DNA of 64,000 bases from Salinicoccus hispanicus (lineage in GTDB: Bacteria > Bacillota > Bacilli > Staphylococcales > Salinicoccaceae), in NCBI RefSeq assembly GCF_009831115.1, contig NZ_WUUK01000001.1:868001-932000 (forward strand), in the 5' to 3' direction. Both the position numbers and the translations under genes were made by a program. The notes below the pieces were generated by a model. The model was given only the letters and a program-made list of their open reading frames with translations. It did no database searches and was not told the origin of the DNA. This document shows positions 43,494-52,590 of this stretch, piece after piece (the stretch's first letter is position 1; each line of letters starts with the position of its first letter).

Positions 43494-44996
43494 CTATACC
43501 TTCATTGTATTTCTGTTGCCGAAAATGTTTTCAGTCAGACGTACGGTGTGCTCCAGTGCACTCGCCTTGCTGATGGTCTCCTGATACTCAGCTTCAGGAT
43601 CGGAATCGGCCACCACTCCGGCGCCTGCCTGGATATAGAGGTCTTCATCGACCAGTGTCATGGTCCGTATCGTGATGCAGGAATCGATATTCCCATCAAA
43701 TCCGAGATAGAGGATACTTCCCCCATATAGATTCCTCGCTGTAGGTTCGAGTTCCCGGAGGATCTGCATGGCACGCACTTTTGGCGCACCGGATAGTGTC
43801 CCAGCAGGGAATGAGGAGATGAATGCATCGATTGGTGATATGCCGCGCTTCAATCTGCCCTGGACTTTGCTTACGATATGCATGACTTTTGAGAATCTGC
43901 CGATCACCATATACTCACTCACATCTACAGATCCATACTCGGCTACTCTACCGATGTCATTTCTGGCCAGATCGACCAGCATGCGGTGCTCCGCACGCTC
44001 CTTTTCATCACCAAGCAATTCTTCAGCGAGCATTTCATCCTCTGCCTCGGTCACACCTCTTCTTCTTGTACCGGCAATAGGATGTATTTCCAAATTGCCA
44101 TCCTGCACTTCAAGCTGACGCTCCGGGGAGCTGCCGATGACTTCGACACCGTCGAACTTCAAATAGTACATGTAAGGGGAAGGATTCACTTTTCTCAGAA
44201 CACGATAGAGCTCAAAGCCGCTTCTTTCCGTCTTTTTATGGAAACGCTGTGAGAGTACGGCCTGCAGTATATCCCCGGCTTCTATATAGTCTTTTATTTT
44301 ACCGACATCATGCAGAAAATCATGTTTCTCATAGTTGCTGTCGAGCTCGAATCCCTCCGCTTTCGGCAGAACCGTTGGCAGGAGCAGATCTGACAATCTG
44401 CTGCCCTGCATCAGAGAGGACCTGATATGTTCGATTGCAGCAATGGCAGCGTAGTAGACTTCTTCAGTATCCTGTTCAACATCGACCCTGGCAAAATGGA
44501 TGATGCTCAGCTCTTTTGAGTGGTGATCATATACAAGAAGTGAACGGCAGAACAGCAGATGATAGTTTGACAGCCGCTCTTTTTCCACTGGTGCCACCGG
44601 TACAGGTTCATAGTCGCTGATGGCATCATAGCTGATATAGCCGACACCTCCACCTTTGAATGGGATATCCACATCCGGAATTTTCACCTGCAGCCGCTCG
44701 ACTGTCGTCTCGAATGCCGCTTTGAAGGAAGGCGCTGCAGACTGATGTCCCCTCTCCAGATCACGGATGGTGAACTTATGTTCTGATTCTTTTATTTCCA
44801 TCATTGGGTCGAGACCGATAAAGGAGAAGTTGGACCATGAGGAATCAGGCTCCTGACTTTCCAGCATATATACAGCCTCATCCTTCAGCGAATGAAACAT
44901 CTGTACCGGCGTCAGCAGATCAGTGCTGAACGACTCAATCACCGGCACAGTACGGTAGTTACGGGCGTTCTTAAGAAAATCCTCATACGTGGTCAT
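43494..44996 (-). CDS. trpE: Anthranilate synthase component I
   Basis: A 500-residue chorismate-binding enzyme. The N-terminal MLESQEPDSSWSNFSFIG matches the tryptophan-feedback LLES-type region of TrpE, and NPSPYMYYLKFDG, IAGTRRRG, HRMLVDLARND, SFPAGTLSGAPKVRAM and IQAGAGVVADSDPEAEYQET are catalytic-core blocks. These N-terminal features favour TrpE over PabB. The other trp genes are not adjacent: trpG follows and then the operon ends. No T-box leader is seen in the 115 bp upstream. A folate (PabB) role remains possible. Confidence 0.85.
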   Translation of the reverse strand: MTTYEDFLKNARNYRTVPVIESFSTDLLTPVQMFHSLKDEAVYMLESQEPDSSWSNFSFIGLDPMMEIKESEHKFTIRDLERGHQSAAPSFKAAFETTVERLQVKIPDVDIPFKGGGVGYISYDAISDYEPVPVAPVEKERLSNYHLLFCRSLLVYDHHSKELSIIHFARVDVEQDTEEVYYAAIAAIEHIRSSLMQGSRLSDLLLPTVLPKAEGFELDSNYEKHDFLHDVGKIKDYIEAGDILQAVLSQRFHKKTERSGFELYRVLRKVNPSPYMYYLKFDGVEVIGSSPERQLEVQDGNLEIHPIAGTRRRGVTEAEDEMLAEELLGDEKERAEHRMLVDLARNDIGRVAEYGSVDVSEYMVIGRFSKVMHIVSKVQGRLKRGISPIDAFISSFPAGTLSGAPKVRAMQILRELEPTARNLYGGSILYLGFDGNIDSCITIRTMTLVDEDLYIQAGAGVVADSDPEAEYQETISKASALEHTVRLTENIFGNRNTMKV

Positions 44997-45073
44997 GTCT
45001 TCACCTCTTCTTCTTTATTATATCTAGCCAGTCTATATAATTTTCAGAATAAAGTCAATATACAATACTACAT

Positions 45074-45102
45074 AAAAAGGCCAGGGATGGATTCCCCGGC
45101 CT
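45074..45102 (-). terminator. Terminator of ppk
   Basis: AAGGCCGGGGAAT-CC-ATCCCTGGCCTT followed by TTTTTATG on the minus strand; one mismatch in the stem. Confidence 0.82.
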
Positions 45103-45111
45103 TCTGCCATT

Positions 45112-47232
45112 CTAGTTTCTACGTCTGAATCGGTTTCTGACTTTCATCAGCAGCTGGTTTTCCTTTTGGACCAGCTGCTCCCTGCCATGCCTTTCAGCAC
45201 GCCTCATCAGTTCGACCTGGGCACTGATCGGTTCGAATTCGTTTTCGACATACTCATAGGAACCATCTTCCTTCTGGATGCGTGCTTTGAGGTTATCCTG
45301 CAAGTACAGCCGACTGATGGATCTGATCTCTTCGGTAATCAACGGATCTTTGATCGGGAAGAGGATTTCCACACGCTTGATCATGTTTCGTGTCATCATA
45401 TCCGCCGAGGAGAGGAACATCTTCTCTTCTCCGTTGTGATTGAAATAGTAGATTCTTGAATGCTCCAGGAATCTGCCGACAATACTGATGACCCTGATGT
45501 TGTCGCTGACGCCTTCGATCCCCGGCTTCAGACAGCAGATGCCCCGTATGACGAGATCCACTTTAATCCCTTCCTGGGAAGCCTGAAGCAGCTTATTGAT
45601 GATCTTCTTATCTGTCAGGGAATTCATTTTGGCAAAAATATACCCTTTGCCGTTCTCCTTGTGGAATTCTATTTCCTTATCGATGTATTCGGCAAATAGA
45701 TCCCGTATTTCAAATGGCGCCACATGGAGTGCCCTGTAATCAGGTTTCAGGGAATACCCACTGAGATAGTTGAAGAAATTGATGGCATCATTGCCGATAT
45801 CCTCGTCTGTAGTGATGATGCCCATATCCGTATAGAGTTTTGCTGTGGAGTCATTATAGTTTCCTGTGCCGAGATGGACGTAGCGTACCAGCTTGTCTCC
45901 TACACGTTTGACCACCAGGGTGATCTTGCTATGCGTCTTCAGATAGTTCATGCCATAGATGACATGGCACCCGGCGTCCTCCAGCTCCTTCGCCCACTGG
46001 ACATTATTCTCTTCATCGAATCTTGCCTTCAGTTCGACGAGAACAGTCACCTGTTTGCCATTCTCTGCAGCGTTCTTCAGAGCTTCGATGATCGGTGAAT
46101 CACTTGAAACGCGATAGAGGGTCTGTTTGATTGCCAGTACATTGGGATCTTCAGCTGCCTCACGCATGAAATCGACAATCGGATGAAAACTCTCGAACGG
46201 ATGGTGGAAGAATATATCCTTCTCAAGCGCCCGGTCGTATATATTCTTGCCTGAGAGCAGCGCCGGTTCCTGAGGTGTAAATGGCGGGTACGCCAGATGC
46301 GGGAATCTGTCCTTCAGATCGGATGTCAATCCAAAAAGAAAAGTCAGATCCAGCGGCGCATCGAATTTATAGACATCCTGTTCCGACAGGCCCAGTTCAC
46401 TACGCAGAAATGAGCCCTTGGTGCTGTCATTTTTACTGATATCTATTTCCAGCCTGACTGCAGCCCCTTTTGTACGCTCTTTGAGGAACCTTTCAATTTC
46501 AATCAGAAGATCCGCCGCACCTTCCTCGTGTATCGTCAAGTCTGCGTTCCTTGTAATTCTGAACGGGAAGGTCCGTTCGATTTCGTATCCTCCGAAAAGC
46601 TTGCTGATATGCTTTTCTATAATATCCTCTGCCAATACAAAATAAGTGTTCCTTCCGTCTGTCAGTTCGAAATAACGACGAATAACAGTAGGCACCTGCA
46701 CAATGGCAGTCTGTTCTCCAAGCTTGTTGGATAGGTTTACGAATATGTTAATCTTTTTATTCATCAGCTTCGGAAACGGCCGATAGGCGTCGATACCGAG
46801 AGGAGTAAGAGACGGAAAAATCTCCGTGTCAAAAATGGATTCAACTTCATTTTGAAGATCTTCCGGCAATTCATCGGGACGCTTCAGATAGATATCATAC
46901 TCTTCCAGTTCGCGCATCAGACGATGATAATATTCGTATTGTATCGTGCTGTTCTGCCGGTTCAGTCTGCTGATGCCCTCAAGCTGTTCTTGTGGTGTCA
47001 TCTGTGTTTTTGTATCCGGCTCATGATAGTTCATTTTGACCTGGTCCTTGAGGCCAGCTACCCGGACCATGAAAAATTCATCGAGATTCGAGCTGGTGAT
47101 TGCCAGAAACTTCAGTTTTTCAAGAAGCGGATTATTGACGTCTGCCGCCTCTTCAATGACCCTGTAGTTGAATCTGAGCCAGCTCAATTCTCGATTGTTA
47201 TAATACGCCTTATCATTCAATCGATATGTCAT
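45112..47232 (-). CDS. ppk: Polyphosphate kinase 1
   Basis: A 706-residue PPK1. N-terminal [10 protein letters not shown], the autophosphorylated-His region [17 protein letters not shown], the first HKD-like KTHSKI element and the C-terminal [14 protein letters not shown] block are all visible. It makes inorganic polyphosphate from ATP reversibly. ATG at 47232 with AGGAG seven bases upstream; the GTG before it is less likely. It follows ppx closely, so making and degrading enzymes are co-expressed. Confidence 0.95.
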   Translation of the reverse strand: MTYRLNDKAYYNNRELSWLRFNYRVIEEAADVNNPLLEKLKFLAITSSNLDEFFMVRVAGLKDQVKMNYHEPDTKTQMTPQEQLEGISRLNRQNSTIQYEYYHRLMRELEEYDIYLKRPDELPEDLQNEVESIFDTEIFPSLTPLGIDAYRPFPKLMNKKINIFVNLSNKLGEQTAIVQVPTVIRRYFELTDGRNTYFVLAEDIIEKHISKLFGGYEIERTFPFRITRNADLTIHEEGAADLLIEIERFLKERTKGAAVRLEIDISKNDSTKGSFLRSELGLSEQDVYKFDAPLDLTFLFGLTSDLKDRFPHLAYPPFTPQEPALLSGKNIYDRALEKDIFFHHPFESFHPIVDFMREAAEDPNVLAIKQTLYRVSSDSPIIEALKNAAENGKQVTVLVELKARFDEENNVQWAKELEDAGCHVIYGMNYLKTHSKITLVVKRVGDKLVRYVHLGTGNYNDSTAKLYTDMGIITTDEDIGNDAINFFNYLSGYSLKPDYRALHVAPFEIRDLFAEYIDKEIEFHKENGKGYIFAKMNSLTDKKIINKLLQASQEGIKVDLVIRGICCLKPGIEGVSDNIRVISIVGRFLEHSRIYYFNHNGEEKMFLSSADMMTRNMIKRVEILFPIKDPLITEEIRSISRLYLQDNLKARIQKEDGSYEYVENEFEPISAQVELMRRAERHGREQLVQKENQLLMKVRNRFRRRN

Positions 47233-47268
47233 CACTATTCTCCTACTCCCTTGATTTAAAGATAGCTA

Positions 47269-48795
47269 TCAGGCTTCCACGAACCTGATTTCCAGGTCCT
47301 TGTCCATAATTTTTTCAATGTGCTTCTTCTGTCTTACCGTCTGATACTCTTCGGCAATCGGATCACCCTTATACTTTACAGTCAGAAGCATGCCATCGCC
47401 GGTCTTTTCCAGATAGAGATCCTGGACGATATTGGTGTGCGAGACATTCAGTGCATTGGCGAATTTCAGTATACTGCCGAGCGACTGGAGGCTATCAAGA
47501 TCGTCTGTACCAAACCATCCTGTCTCCTCGGCGAAGAAATGCAGCAACGTCTTGTTCTTGAAGCTTGCCAGAAGTGCCAGACGTACCCGATCCTGGTGCA
47601 CTATGCCATTGATATTACTGTTTGAAATCAGATAGTAAGTATGCTGACTTGAAGCATCCCTGTCTATGAAGGAGCCCAGGGAGAAGATGTGGGCTGCATT
47701 CTTCATCAAGTATTTTTCATGCTTATCAAGGGAGATGAAATCGAATTTTTCAAGCTCATGGGAAACGCGCTCTGCAATCTGCTGGCGCTTTTCCCCCTCC
47801 TCCATCTGGATGTGGAAATCATTCGACAGCTCTATGAGCGAATCCCTGAAAATATGATACTTGTTGAAGGCGGCAGGATGACCTTCCGATATGATGGACA
47901 TGGCCAGCCCCTCTCTGAGTCCTTTACGGCTGAATTTGAACTCCTCCGCCTTGACGATATCATAAAGGGACTTGAAAACAACCGAGCTCGGCAGAATGAT
48001 ATCACTGCGATCCTTGCTCAGGCCATCGATATCATCCAGATCATCCGCCTTAGTACCTTCAAGCAGATCGTAGACATCCTGAAGATCATTGCGATCCATG
48101 GAATATCCATGAACACCTGCAATCGGGTAGTTTATCGACGACTGGTGGATGCGTGCAATGTTCCGCGCACTACCACCAATTGCCACTATGGGCACTTTGC
48201 GCTTCGACAGCCATTTGACCGATTTGAGCTGCTCCTTGACGTATTTTTCCGTCTTCTCAAGCGCTTCTTCATCATTGTGTTCCTTACCCTGGAAGAACAT
48301 CGTGTTCAGTGTAACGACACCAAAAGGCAGACTGACCGAATGGATCAGCTCCTTATTTTCGAAAAATGTCAGCTCGGTACTGCCTCCACCGATATCGATG
48401 GTGACAGCATCCATATTGCTGATTGTATGGACGACGGCATGGTAGCCGTAGTAGGCTTCTTCCTTGCCTGTGATCACTTTGATCTCCATGCCGATTTCCG
48501 ATTTTGCCCGTTTCAGAATATCTTCCACATTGACTGACTGTCGGATGGCTGCCGTAGCCACGGGATGAATCTCTTCGACACCATACTTGCTGCTGATCTG
48601 CTGGAAGCTGCTCAGGATGGATAGGAGATTGTTGATGCCTTCTTCGGCCATGACATTATCCTTATCAAGAAACCTTGCAAGCCTTGCAGGTGTTTTGATA
48701 TTCTGCAGTTCCTTAAGCCCCGTCTCACTGGTATATTCGAACAGTACGAGACGTACCGTATTGGAACCGATATCGATGAGTCCGATTCTTTTCAT
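47269..48795 (-). CDS. ppx: Exopolyphosphatase (Ppx/GppA family)
   Basis: A 508-residue protein with the ASKHA N-terminal motif GLIDIGSNTVRLVLFE, the second phosphate loop TIDIGGGSTELTFFE (about residues 139-153), AIGGSARNIARIHQ, and a C-terminal HD-like helical domain (HIFSLGSFID). It removes terminal phosphates from polyphosphate and may act on pppGpp. ATG at 48795 with TTAGGAG seven bases upstream; an in-frame TTG two codons earlier is the alternative. It lies between fumC and ppk. Confidence 0.92.
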   Translation of the reverse strand: MKRIGLIDIGSNTVRLVLFEYTSETGLKELQNIKTPARLARFLDKDNVMAEEGINNLLSILSSFQQISSKYGVEEIHPVATAAIRQSVNVEDILKRAKSEIGMEIKVITGKEEAYYGYHAVVHTISNMDAVTIDIGGGSTELTFFENKELIHSVSLPFGVVTLNTMFFQGKEHNDEEALEKTEKYVKEQLKSVKWLSKRKVPIVAIGGSARNIARIHQSSINYPIAGVHGYSMDRNDLQDVYDLLEGTKADDLDDIDGLSKDRSDIILPSSVVFKSLYDIVKAEEFKFSRKGLREGLAMSIISEGHPAAFNKYHIFRDSLIELSNDFHIQMEEGEKRQQIAERVSHELEKFDFISLDKHEKYLMKNAAHIFSLGSFIDRDASSQHTYYLISNSNINGIVHQDRVRLALLASFKNKTLLHFFAEETGWFGTDDLDSLQSLGSILKFANALNVSHTNIVQDLYLEKTGDGMLLTVKYKGDPIAEEYQTVRQKKHIEKIMDKDLEIRFVEA

Positions 48796-48805
48796 AAGCA
48801 AGCTC

Positions 48806-50194
48806 CTAACTCTTTGATTGAATCATATCTGCCGGATTGATCCACTCGTCAAACTGGGCTTCAGTAAGATGGCCGGACTCTACTGCAGATTCTTTCAGTG
48901 TGATACCTTTTTCGTGGGCATTTTTTGCAATTTTTGCTGCGTTTTCATACCCTATATGCGGATTGAGTGCTGTAACCAGCATCAATGAATTATTCAGGAA
49001 CCGCTCTATATTTTCTTCTACAGGCTCTATTCCCACAGCACACTTGTCATTAAACGTCTTCATGCCATCCGATAGCAGATAGATCGACTGCAGCGCGTTA
49101 TAGAGGATGACCGGCTTGAACACATTCAGTTCAAAATTACCCTGGGAAGCGGCAAAACCGACTGCTGCGTCATTTCCGAACACCTGGGTGGCCACCATGG
49201 TAAGCATTTCGGACTGGGTCGGATTGACTTTGCCCGGCATGATGGAGGAGCCAGGTTCATTGGCTGGAATTTCAATTTCAGCTATGCCCGCTCTTGGTCC
49301 TGAGGAAAGCCATCTGACGTCATTGGCAATCTTCATGAGATCCGCCGCCAATGCTTTCAGCGCGCCGTGGAGGTATACCACTTCGTCATGGGAAGTGAGC
49401 GCATGAAACTTATTCGGTGAGGACACAAATTGATATCCTGTCTGATTCGAGATCTCTTGTGCGACCCTGTCGCCGAACTCAGGGTGGGCGTTGATGCCCG
49501 TACCGACAGCTGTGCCCCCGATTGCCAGGTTTTTGAGCTGCTGTTTGGACTCATTGACAAGCGTTTCGCACTTTTCAAGCATATATCTCCAGCCGCTGAT
49601 TTCCTGACCCAGTGTCAGAGGTGTCGCATCCTGAAGATGGGTACGGCCGATCTTGATGATATCCTTGAACTCGGCTTCCTTTTGTTCAAATGTCGATCTC
49701 AGTACGGCAAGAGCAGGAATGAGCTGTGCTTCAACAGCCTGATAGAGTGCAACATGCATGGCTGTAGGATAAGTATCATTGGAGCTTTGGGATTTATTGA
49801 CGTCGTCATTCGGATGGACTTTTTCTTCACTGCCCTGGTTGGTGAGATATTCGTTTGCTACGTAGCTGACAACCTCATTGACATTCATATTGCTCTGGGT
49901 ACCACTGCCGGTCTGCCAGACAACGAGCGGGAAATGCTCATCCAGTTCACGTGCTATGATCCGGTTGCATGCATGGACAATGGCCGCTTTCTTATCATCC
50001 GATAATTTGCCGAGTGCATGATTAGCCACTGCAGCAGCCTTCTTCAGATGTGCAAAGGCAACAATGACTTCAAGAGGCATCTTTTCCTTGCCAACAGGGA
50101 AGTTCTGCCTGCTTCTTTCCGTCTGTGCCGCCCAGTATTTATCGCTCGGAACTTCAATTTCACCGATCGTATCCTTCTCTATTCTATATGACAA
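48806..50194 (-). CDS. fumC: Fumarate hydratase, class II
   Basis: A 462-residue member of the fumarase/aspartase superfamily. Visible signatures are [29 protein letters not shown] with the catalytic His region, and [15 protein letters not shown] with the catalytic Ser loop. It interconverts fumarate and malate in the citric acid cycle and needs no Fe-S cluster. The start is TTG, well placed after CAGGAGG. It ends ten bases before ppx without a terminator, so fumC-ppx-ppk is probably one transcript. Confidence 0.95.
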   Translation of the reverse strand: MSYRIEKDTIGEIEVPSDKYWAAQTERSRQNFPVGKEKMPLEVIVAFAHLKKAAAVANHALGKLSDDKKAAIVHACNRIIARELDEHFPLVVWQTGSGTQSNMNVNEVVSYVANEYLTNQGSEEKVHPNDDVNKSQSSNDTYPTAMHVALYQAVEAQLIPALAVLRSTFEQKEAEFKDIIKIGRTHLQDATPLTLGQEISGWRYMLEKCETLVNESKQQLKNLAIGGTAVGTGINAHPEFGDRVAQEISNQTGYQFVSSPNKFHALTSHDEVVYLHGALKALAADLMKIANDVRWLSSGPRAGIAEIEIPANEPGSSIMPGKVNPTQSEMLTMVATQVFGNDAAVGFAASQGNFELNVFKPVILYNALQSIYLLSDGMKTFNDKCAVGIEPVEENIERFLNNSLMLVTALNPHIGYENAAKIAKNAHEKGITLKESAVESGHLTEAQFDEWINPADMIQSKS

Positions 50195-50273
50195 TCAAAA
50201 AACCTCCTGAATAATTAGTATACATAAAATATTTTATACTAATTTTCAGAAGGATTCATCTGTTTCATAACAT

Positions 50274-50456
50274 TTAGTTGTTATCGGGGCCCAATCCATG
50301 CGACTCATCATCGGAAGAATCGATTGGATAGTCTTCATTCTGCGACAACTGCTCCATTTCTTTCCCGAGTGCTTTCACATCTTCCATGTCCTGGGTCATC
50401 TCGTTCTCTTCAGGCTCGATATCCGTCCTGTAGTCGATCTCCTTATCCTTTTTCAT
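50274..50456 (-). CDS. Small acidic protein of unknown function
   Basis: A 60-residue, very acidic, probably disordered protein (KKDKEIDYRTDIEPEENEM at the start, DYPIDSSDDESHGLGPDNN at the end). The ATG at 50456 is preceded by GAGGAATAGT. It starts 14 bases after the stop of the NagB-like gene, so both are likely co-transcribed. No motif; function unknown. Similar tiny acidic genes occur near fumC in staphylococci, as far as I recall. Confidence 0.65.
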   Translation of the reverse strand: MKKDKEIDYRTDIEPEENEMTQDMEDVKALGKEMEQLSQNEDYPIDSSDDESHGLGPDNN

Positions 50457-50470
50457 ACTATTCCTCATTT

Positions 50471-51064
50471 CTAAGCAAACTCGGAAGTGTAGTATTCAAC
50501 GATATCCTGATCCAGACGTGAAGCGGCTTCCGTGTCCATCACGACTGTCACCATGCGGTGCTTTTTGATCTTGCCGAAATCATCATCATTGTTCTCGACT
50601 GCGTCATACAGGCTTCTGATTGCTTCGGCCTTGTCACTTCCGGTAGCGACAAGCATCAGTTCCCTGGAATCAAACAGCTGGTCATTGTCACCGGATTCTG
50701 TATATCCGAGATTTTTATTGGCTCCGATGGAAAGTACTGTAAGATTCGCCTGATCCTTGTCATCAAGCACCTTCTTCATTGTATCGGCAGAGCCATCGAG
50801 TTTAAGCTGGTCATCCGGTATATCAAGTTTCTCGAATATTTCACTGTCTCCATCCCGATTGATGGCAACAAGATAGATCTGTGAGAAATCTGCCGGATGC
50901 TGCTTGGATTCACCTACAAATTTCTTATAGGTCCAGTCCAACTCCTCATTCAATTCAAGACCTATTACGCTTGTCGGGTTGTTGTGGACCTGTTTTCTGA
51001 TAATATCGGCCATATAGATGCTGACCAGTTCTTTATCCTGGAAAATTTTAAAATTCATTGCCAT
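50471..51064 (-). CDS. NagB/6-phosphogluconolactonase-fold protein, probably catalytically degenerate
   Basis: A 197-residue protein whose layout resembles glucosamine-6-phosphate deaminase/6-phosphogluconolactonase proteins, including the late segment ELMLVATGSDKAEAI that matches the family's 'TG--K--A' block. The catalytic GxGxDGHxA loop expected before it is replaced by LSIGANKNLGYTESGD, lacking the DGH residues. It is shorter than active NagB (~240). I infer a binding or regulatory role. AGGGGGAATC precedes the ATG at 51064. Confidence 0.65.
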   Translation of the reverse strand: MAMNFKIFQDKELVSIYMADIIRKQVHNNPTSVIGLELNEELDWTYKKFVGESKQHPADFSQIYLVAINRDGDSEIFEKLDIPDDQLKLDGSADTMKKVLDDKDQANLTVLSIGANKNLGYTESGDNDQLFDSRELMLVATGSDKAEAIRSLYDAVENNDDDFGKIKKHRMVTVVMDTEAASRLDQDIVEYYTSEFA

Positions 51065-51212
51065 GTTGATTCCCCCTAGATTTCTCAATGTCTTTCTTAT
51101 TCTACCCTTATCACAGGGATCTCTAACAAAACTTTTATGGCTTTTCAGCTTTTTTCTTTATCAGATATCGTTTATAATGATGTTATGTATGGAAAATTAG
51201 GAGGCGCGAATC

Positions 51213-51323
51213 ATGAAAGCATTTCTAATACTGATGGTCAGCATATCCTTCATTGCTTCTATTCTGGCATCCAGCCGTGAGTCAGAGTGGGGCTACAGGG
51301 ATAACGGCGAAGAGAAAATATAA
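51213..51323 (+). CDS. 36-residue small membrane or secreted peptide
   Basis: A short frame, MKAFLILMVSISFIASILAS then SRESEWGYRDNGEEKI, with TTAGGAGG eight bases before the ATG and a TATAAT-like -10 upstream. A hydrophobic helix of 20 residues is followed by a charged tail. A terminator follows directly. These signals together support a real small gene. Function unknown: single-pass microprotein or a very short exported peptide. Confidence 0.55.
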   Translation: MKAFLILMVSISFIASILASSRESEWGYRDNGEEKI

Positions 51324-51330
51324 TATCAAT

Positions 51331-51366
51331 AAAAATAAGCCATGCATATGCATGGCTTATTTTTAT
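51331..51366. terminator. Bidirectional terminator between the 36-residue gene and nfrA
   Basis: AAAAATAAGCCATGCA pairs with TGCATGGCTTATTTTT. Confidence 0.88.
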
Positions 51367-52100
51367 TGGCCGAGGAAGCCCTGGCCCTTCACTACACCAT
51401 CAACATCAAGACGCTGCTTCTGTCCGAGCATGCCGATGACCTGGTCGCTCCAAGTATCACGGCGCCTGCCCTCAGTGCGGTCGCTGTAGTAGTCGCTTAT
51501 GCGTGCATCATAGTCATCGATGACGTCTTTCAGTTCGCCGACCGGCTGATACGTATTTTCATGGTATACCGCTTCAAACGGCAGTCTTTCCTTCTTGCTG
51601 CCTGAATGATCCGGATGGCCTGCGACCATTCCGAAAAGCGGCACCACACCTTTTGGGAGTTCGAGAATTTCTATGACGCGGGCCATATCATTTCTCAAGG
51701 AACCGATATAGCAGATGCCGAGTTCCATGCTTTCAGCCGCCACTGCCAGATTCTGTGCAGCCAGTGCAGCATCAACTGTTCCGACGATCAGCTGTTCAGT
51801 CTTATCGAAGGCAATCGGCTCCCCTTTATCTTTAGACAGTTCGACGTGACGGTTGTAGTCGATCAGGAAGACGAAAAGGTGACCATTATGCTCCACATAG
51901 GGCTGGGTGCTGATTTCTCTGAGAGCGGCTTTCTTATCCTTATCCGTGACACCCATGATGCTGTACGCCTGCACATAGCTCGATGTACTTGCAGACTGGG
52001 CAGCAGTGACAAGCGTCCGGACTGTTTCCTTGTCCAGTGCCTCGTCCTTGAATTTCCTGATGGAGCGGTGATTATTCAATAGTTCAATAACTGGGTTCAT
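51363..52100 (-). CDS. nfrA: NADPH-dependent nitro/flavin reductase NfrA
   Basis: A 245-residue nitroreductase-fold FMN enzyme. The N-terminal NNHRSIRKFKDEALDKE, the ASTSSYVQAYSIM FMN-binding segment, and the C-terminal EGRRRDTWSDQV match staphylococcal/bacillar NfrA. It reduces nitro compounds, FMN or disulfides with NADPH and is stress-induced in relatives. AGGAGGC precedes the ATG. It lies ten bases after trmL, probably in the queG-trmL-nfrA run of leftward genes. Confidence 0.9.
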   Translation of the reverse strand: MNPVIELLNNHRSIRKFKDEALDKETVRTLVTAAQSASTSSYVQAYSIMGVTDKDKKAALREISTQPYVEHNGHLFVFLIDYNRHVELSKDKGEPIAFDKTEQLIVGTVDAALAAQNLAVAAESMELGICYIGSLRNDMARVIEILELPKGVVPLFGMVAGHPDHSGSKKERLPFEAVYHENTYQPVGELKDVIDDYDARISDYYSDRTEGRRRDTWSDQVIGMLGQKQRLDVDGVVKGQGFLGQ

Positions 52101-52110
52101 GTTCTGCCTC

Positions 52111-52581
52111 CTAATGTAGTTGTGGGAACGACTGCTGCTTCAGCGCTTCATATACAAGAATTGCAGCGGTATTCGCCAGATTGAGAGACCGGACCTTGTC
52201 GGTCATGGGTACTCTGAGTGCGGTATCTGCATATTTTTCCTTCATCCAGTCCGGAAGGCCTGAAGTCTCCCTTCCGAAGACGAAGTAATGGTTCTCAGCA
52301 TGATTACTATAATCGAGATCAGTGTAGTACTTTGTTGCAAACTTGGTGAGGAGGTAGTAGTTGCCTTCCGTCTCCTCGAAGAATGCTTCTACAGAGCCGT
52401 GATGGACGACATTGATATTCGGCCAGTAGTCGAGTCCTGCTCTTTTGAGCATCTTGTCGTCGGTGGAAAATCCAAGCGGATGGATCAGATGCAGTGTCGT
52501 ATCCGTCGCTGCACACGTCCTGCCGATATTCCCCGTGTTATTCGGTATTTCTGGTTGATATAGAACAATATGATTTGGCAT
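52111..52581 (-). CDS. trmL: tRNA (cytidine/uridine-34 2'-O)-methyltransferase TrmL
   Basis: A 156-residue SPOUT methyltransferase. The motifs PEIPNNTGNIGRTCAATDT (N-terminus), FGRETSGLPDW and RVPMTDKVRSLNLANTAAI (the trefoil-knot SAM site) identify TrmL/CspR. It methylates the wobble base of tRNA-Leu species. TAGGAGG precedes the ATG, which lies nine bases after the queG stop. Confidence 0.95.
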   Translation of the reverse strand: MPNHIVLYQPEIPNNTGNIGRTCAATDTTLHLIHPLGFSTDDKMLKRAGLDYWPNINVVHHGSVEAFFEETEGNYYLLTKFATKYYTDLDYSNHAENHYFVFGRETSGLPDWMKEKYADTALRVPMTDKVRSLNLANTAAILVYEALKQQSFPQLH

Positions 52582-52590
52582 TGAATCCTC

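Noticed and set aside
44997-45073. T-box or attenuator leader for trpE
   Set aside because: The space is only about 75 bp before the ppk terminator and lacks T-box landmarks.
47689-48537. Long open frame (282 codons) on the plus strand opposite ppx
   Set aside because: It lies entirely antisense to a clear Ppx protein, has no ribosome binding site and no recognisable motif.
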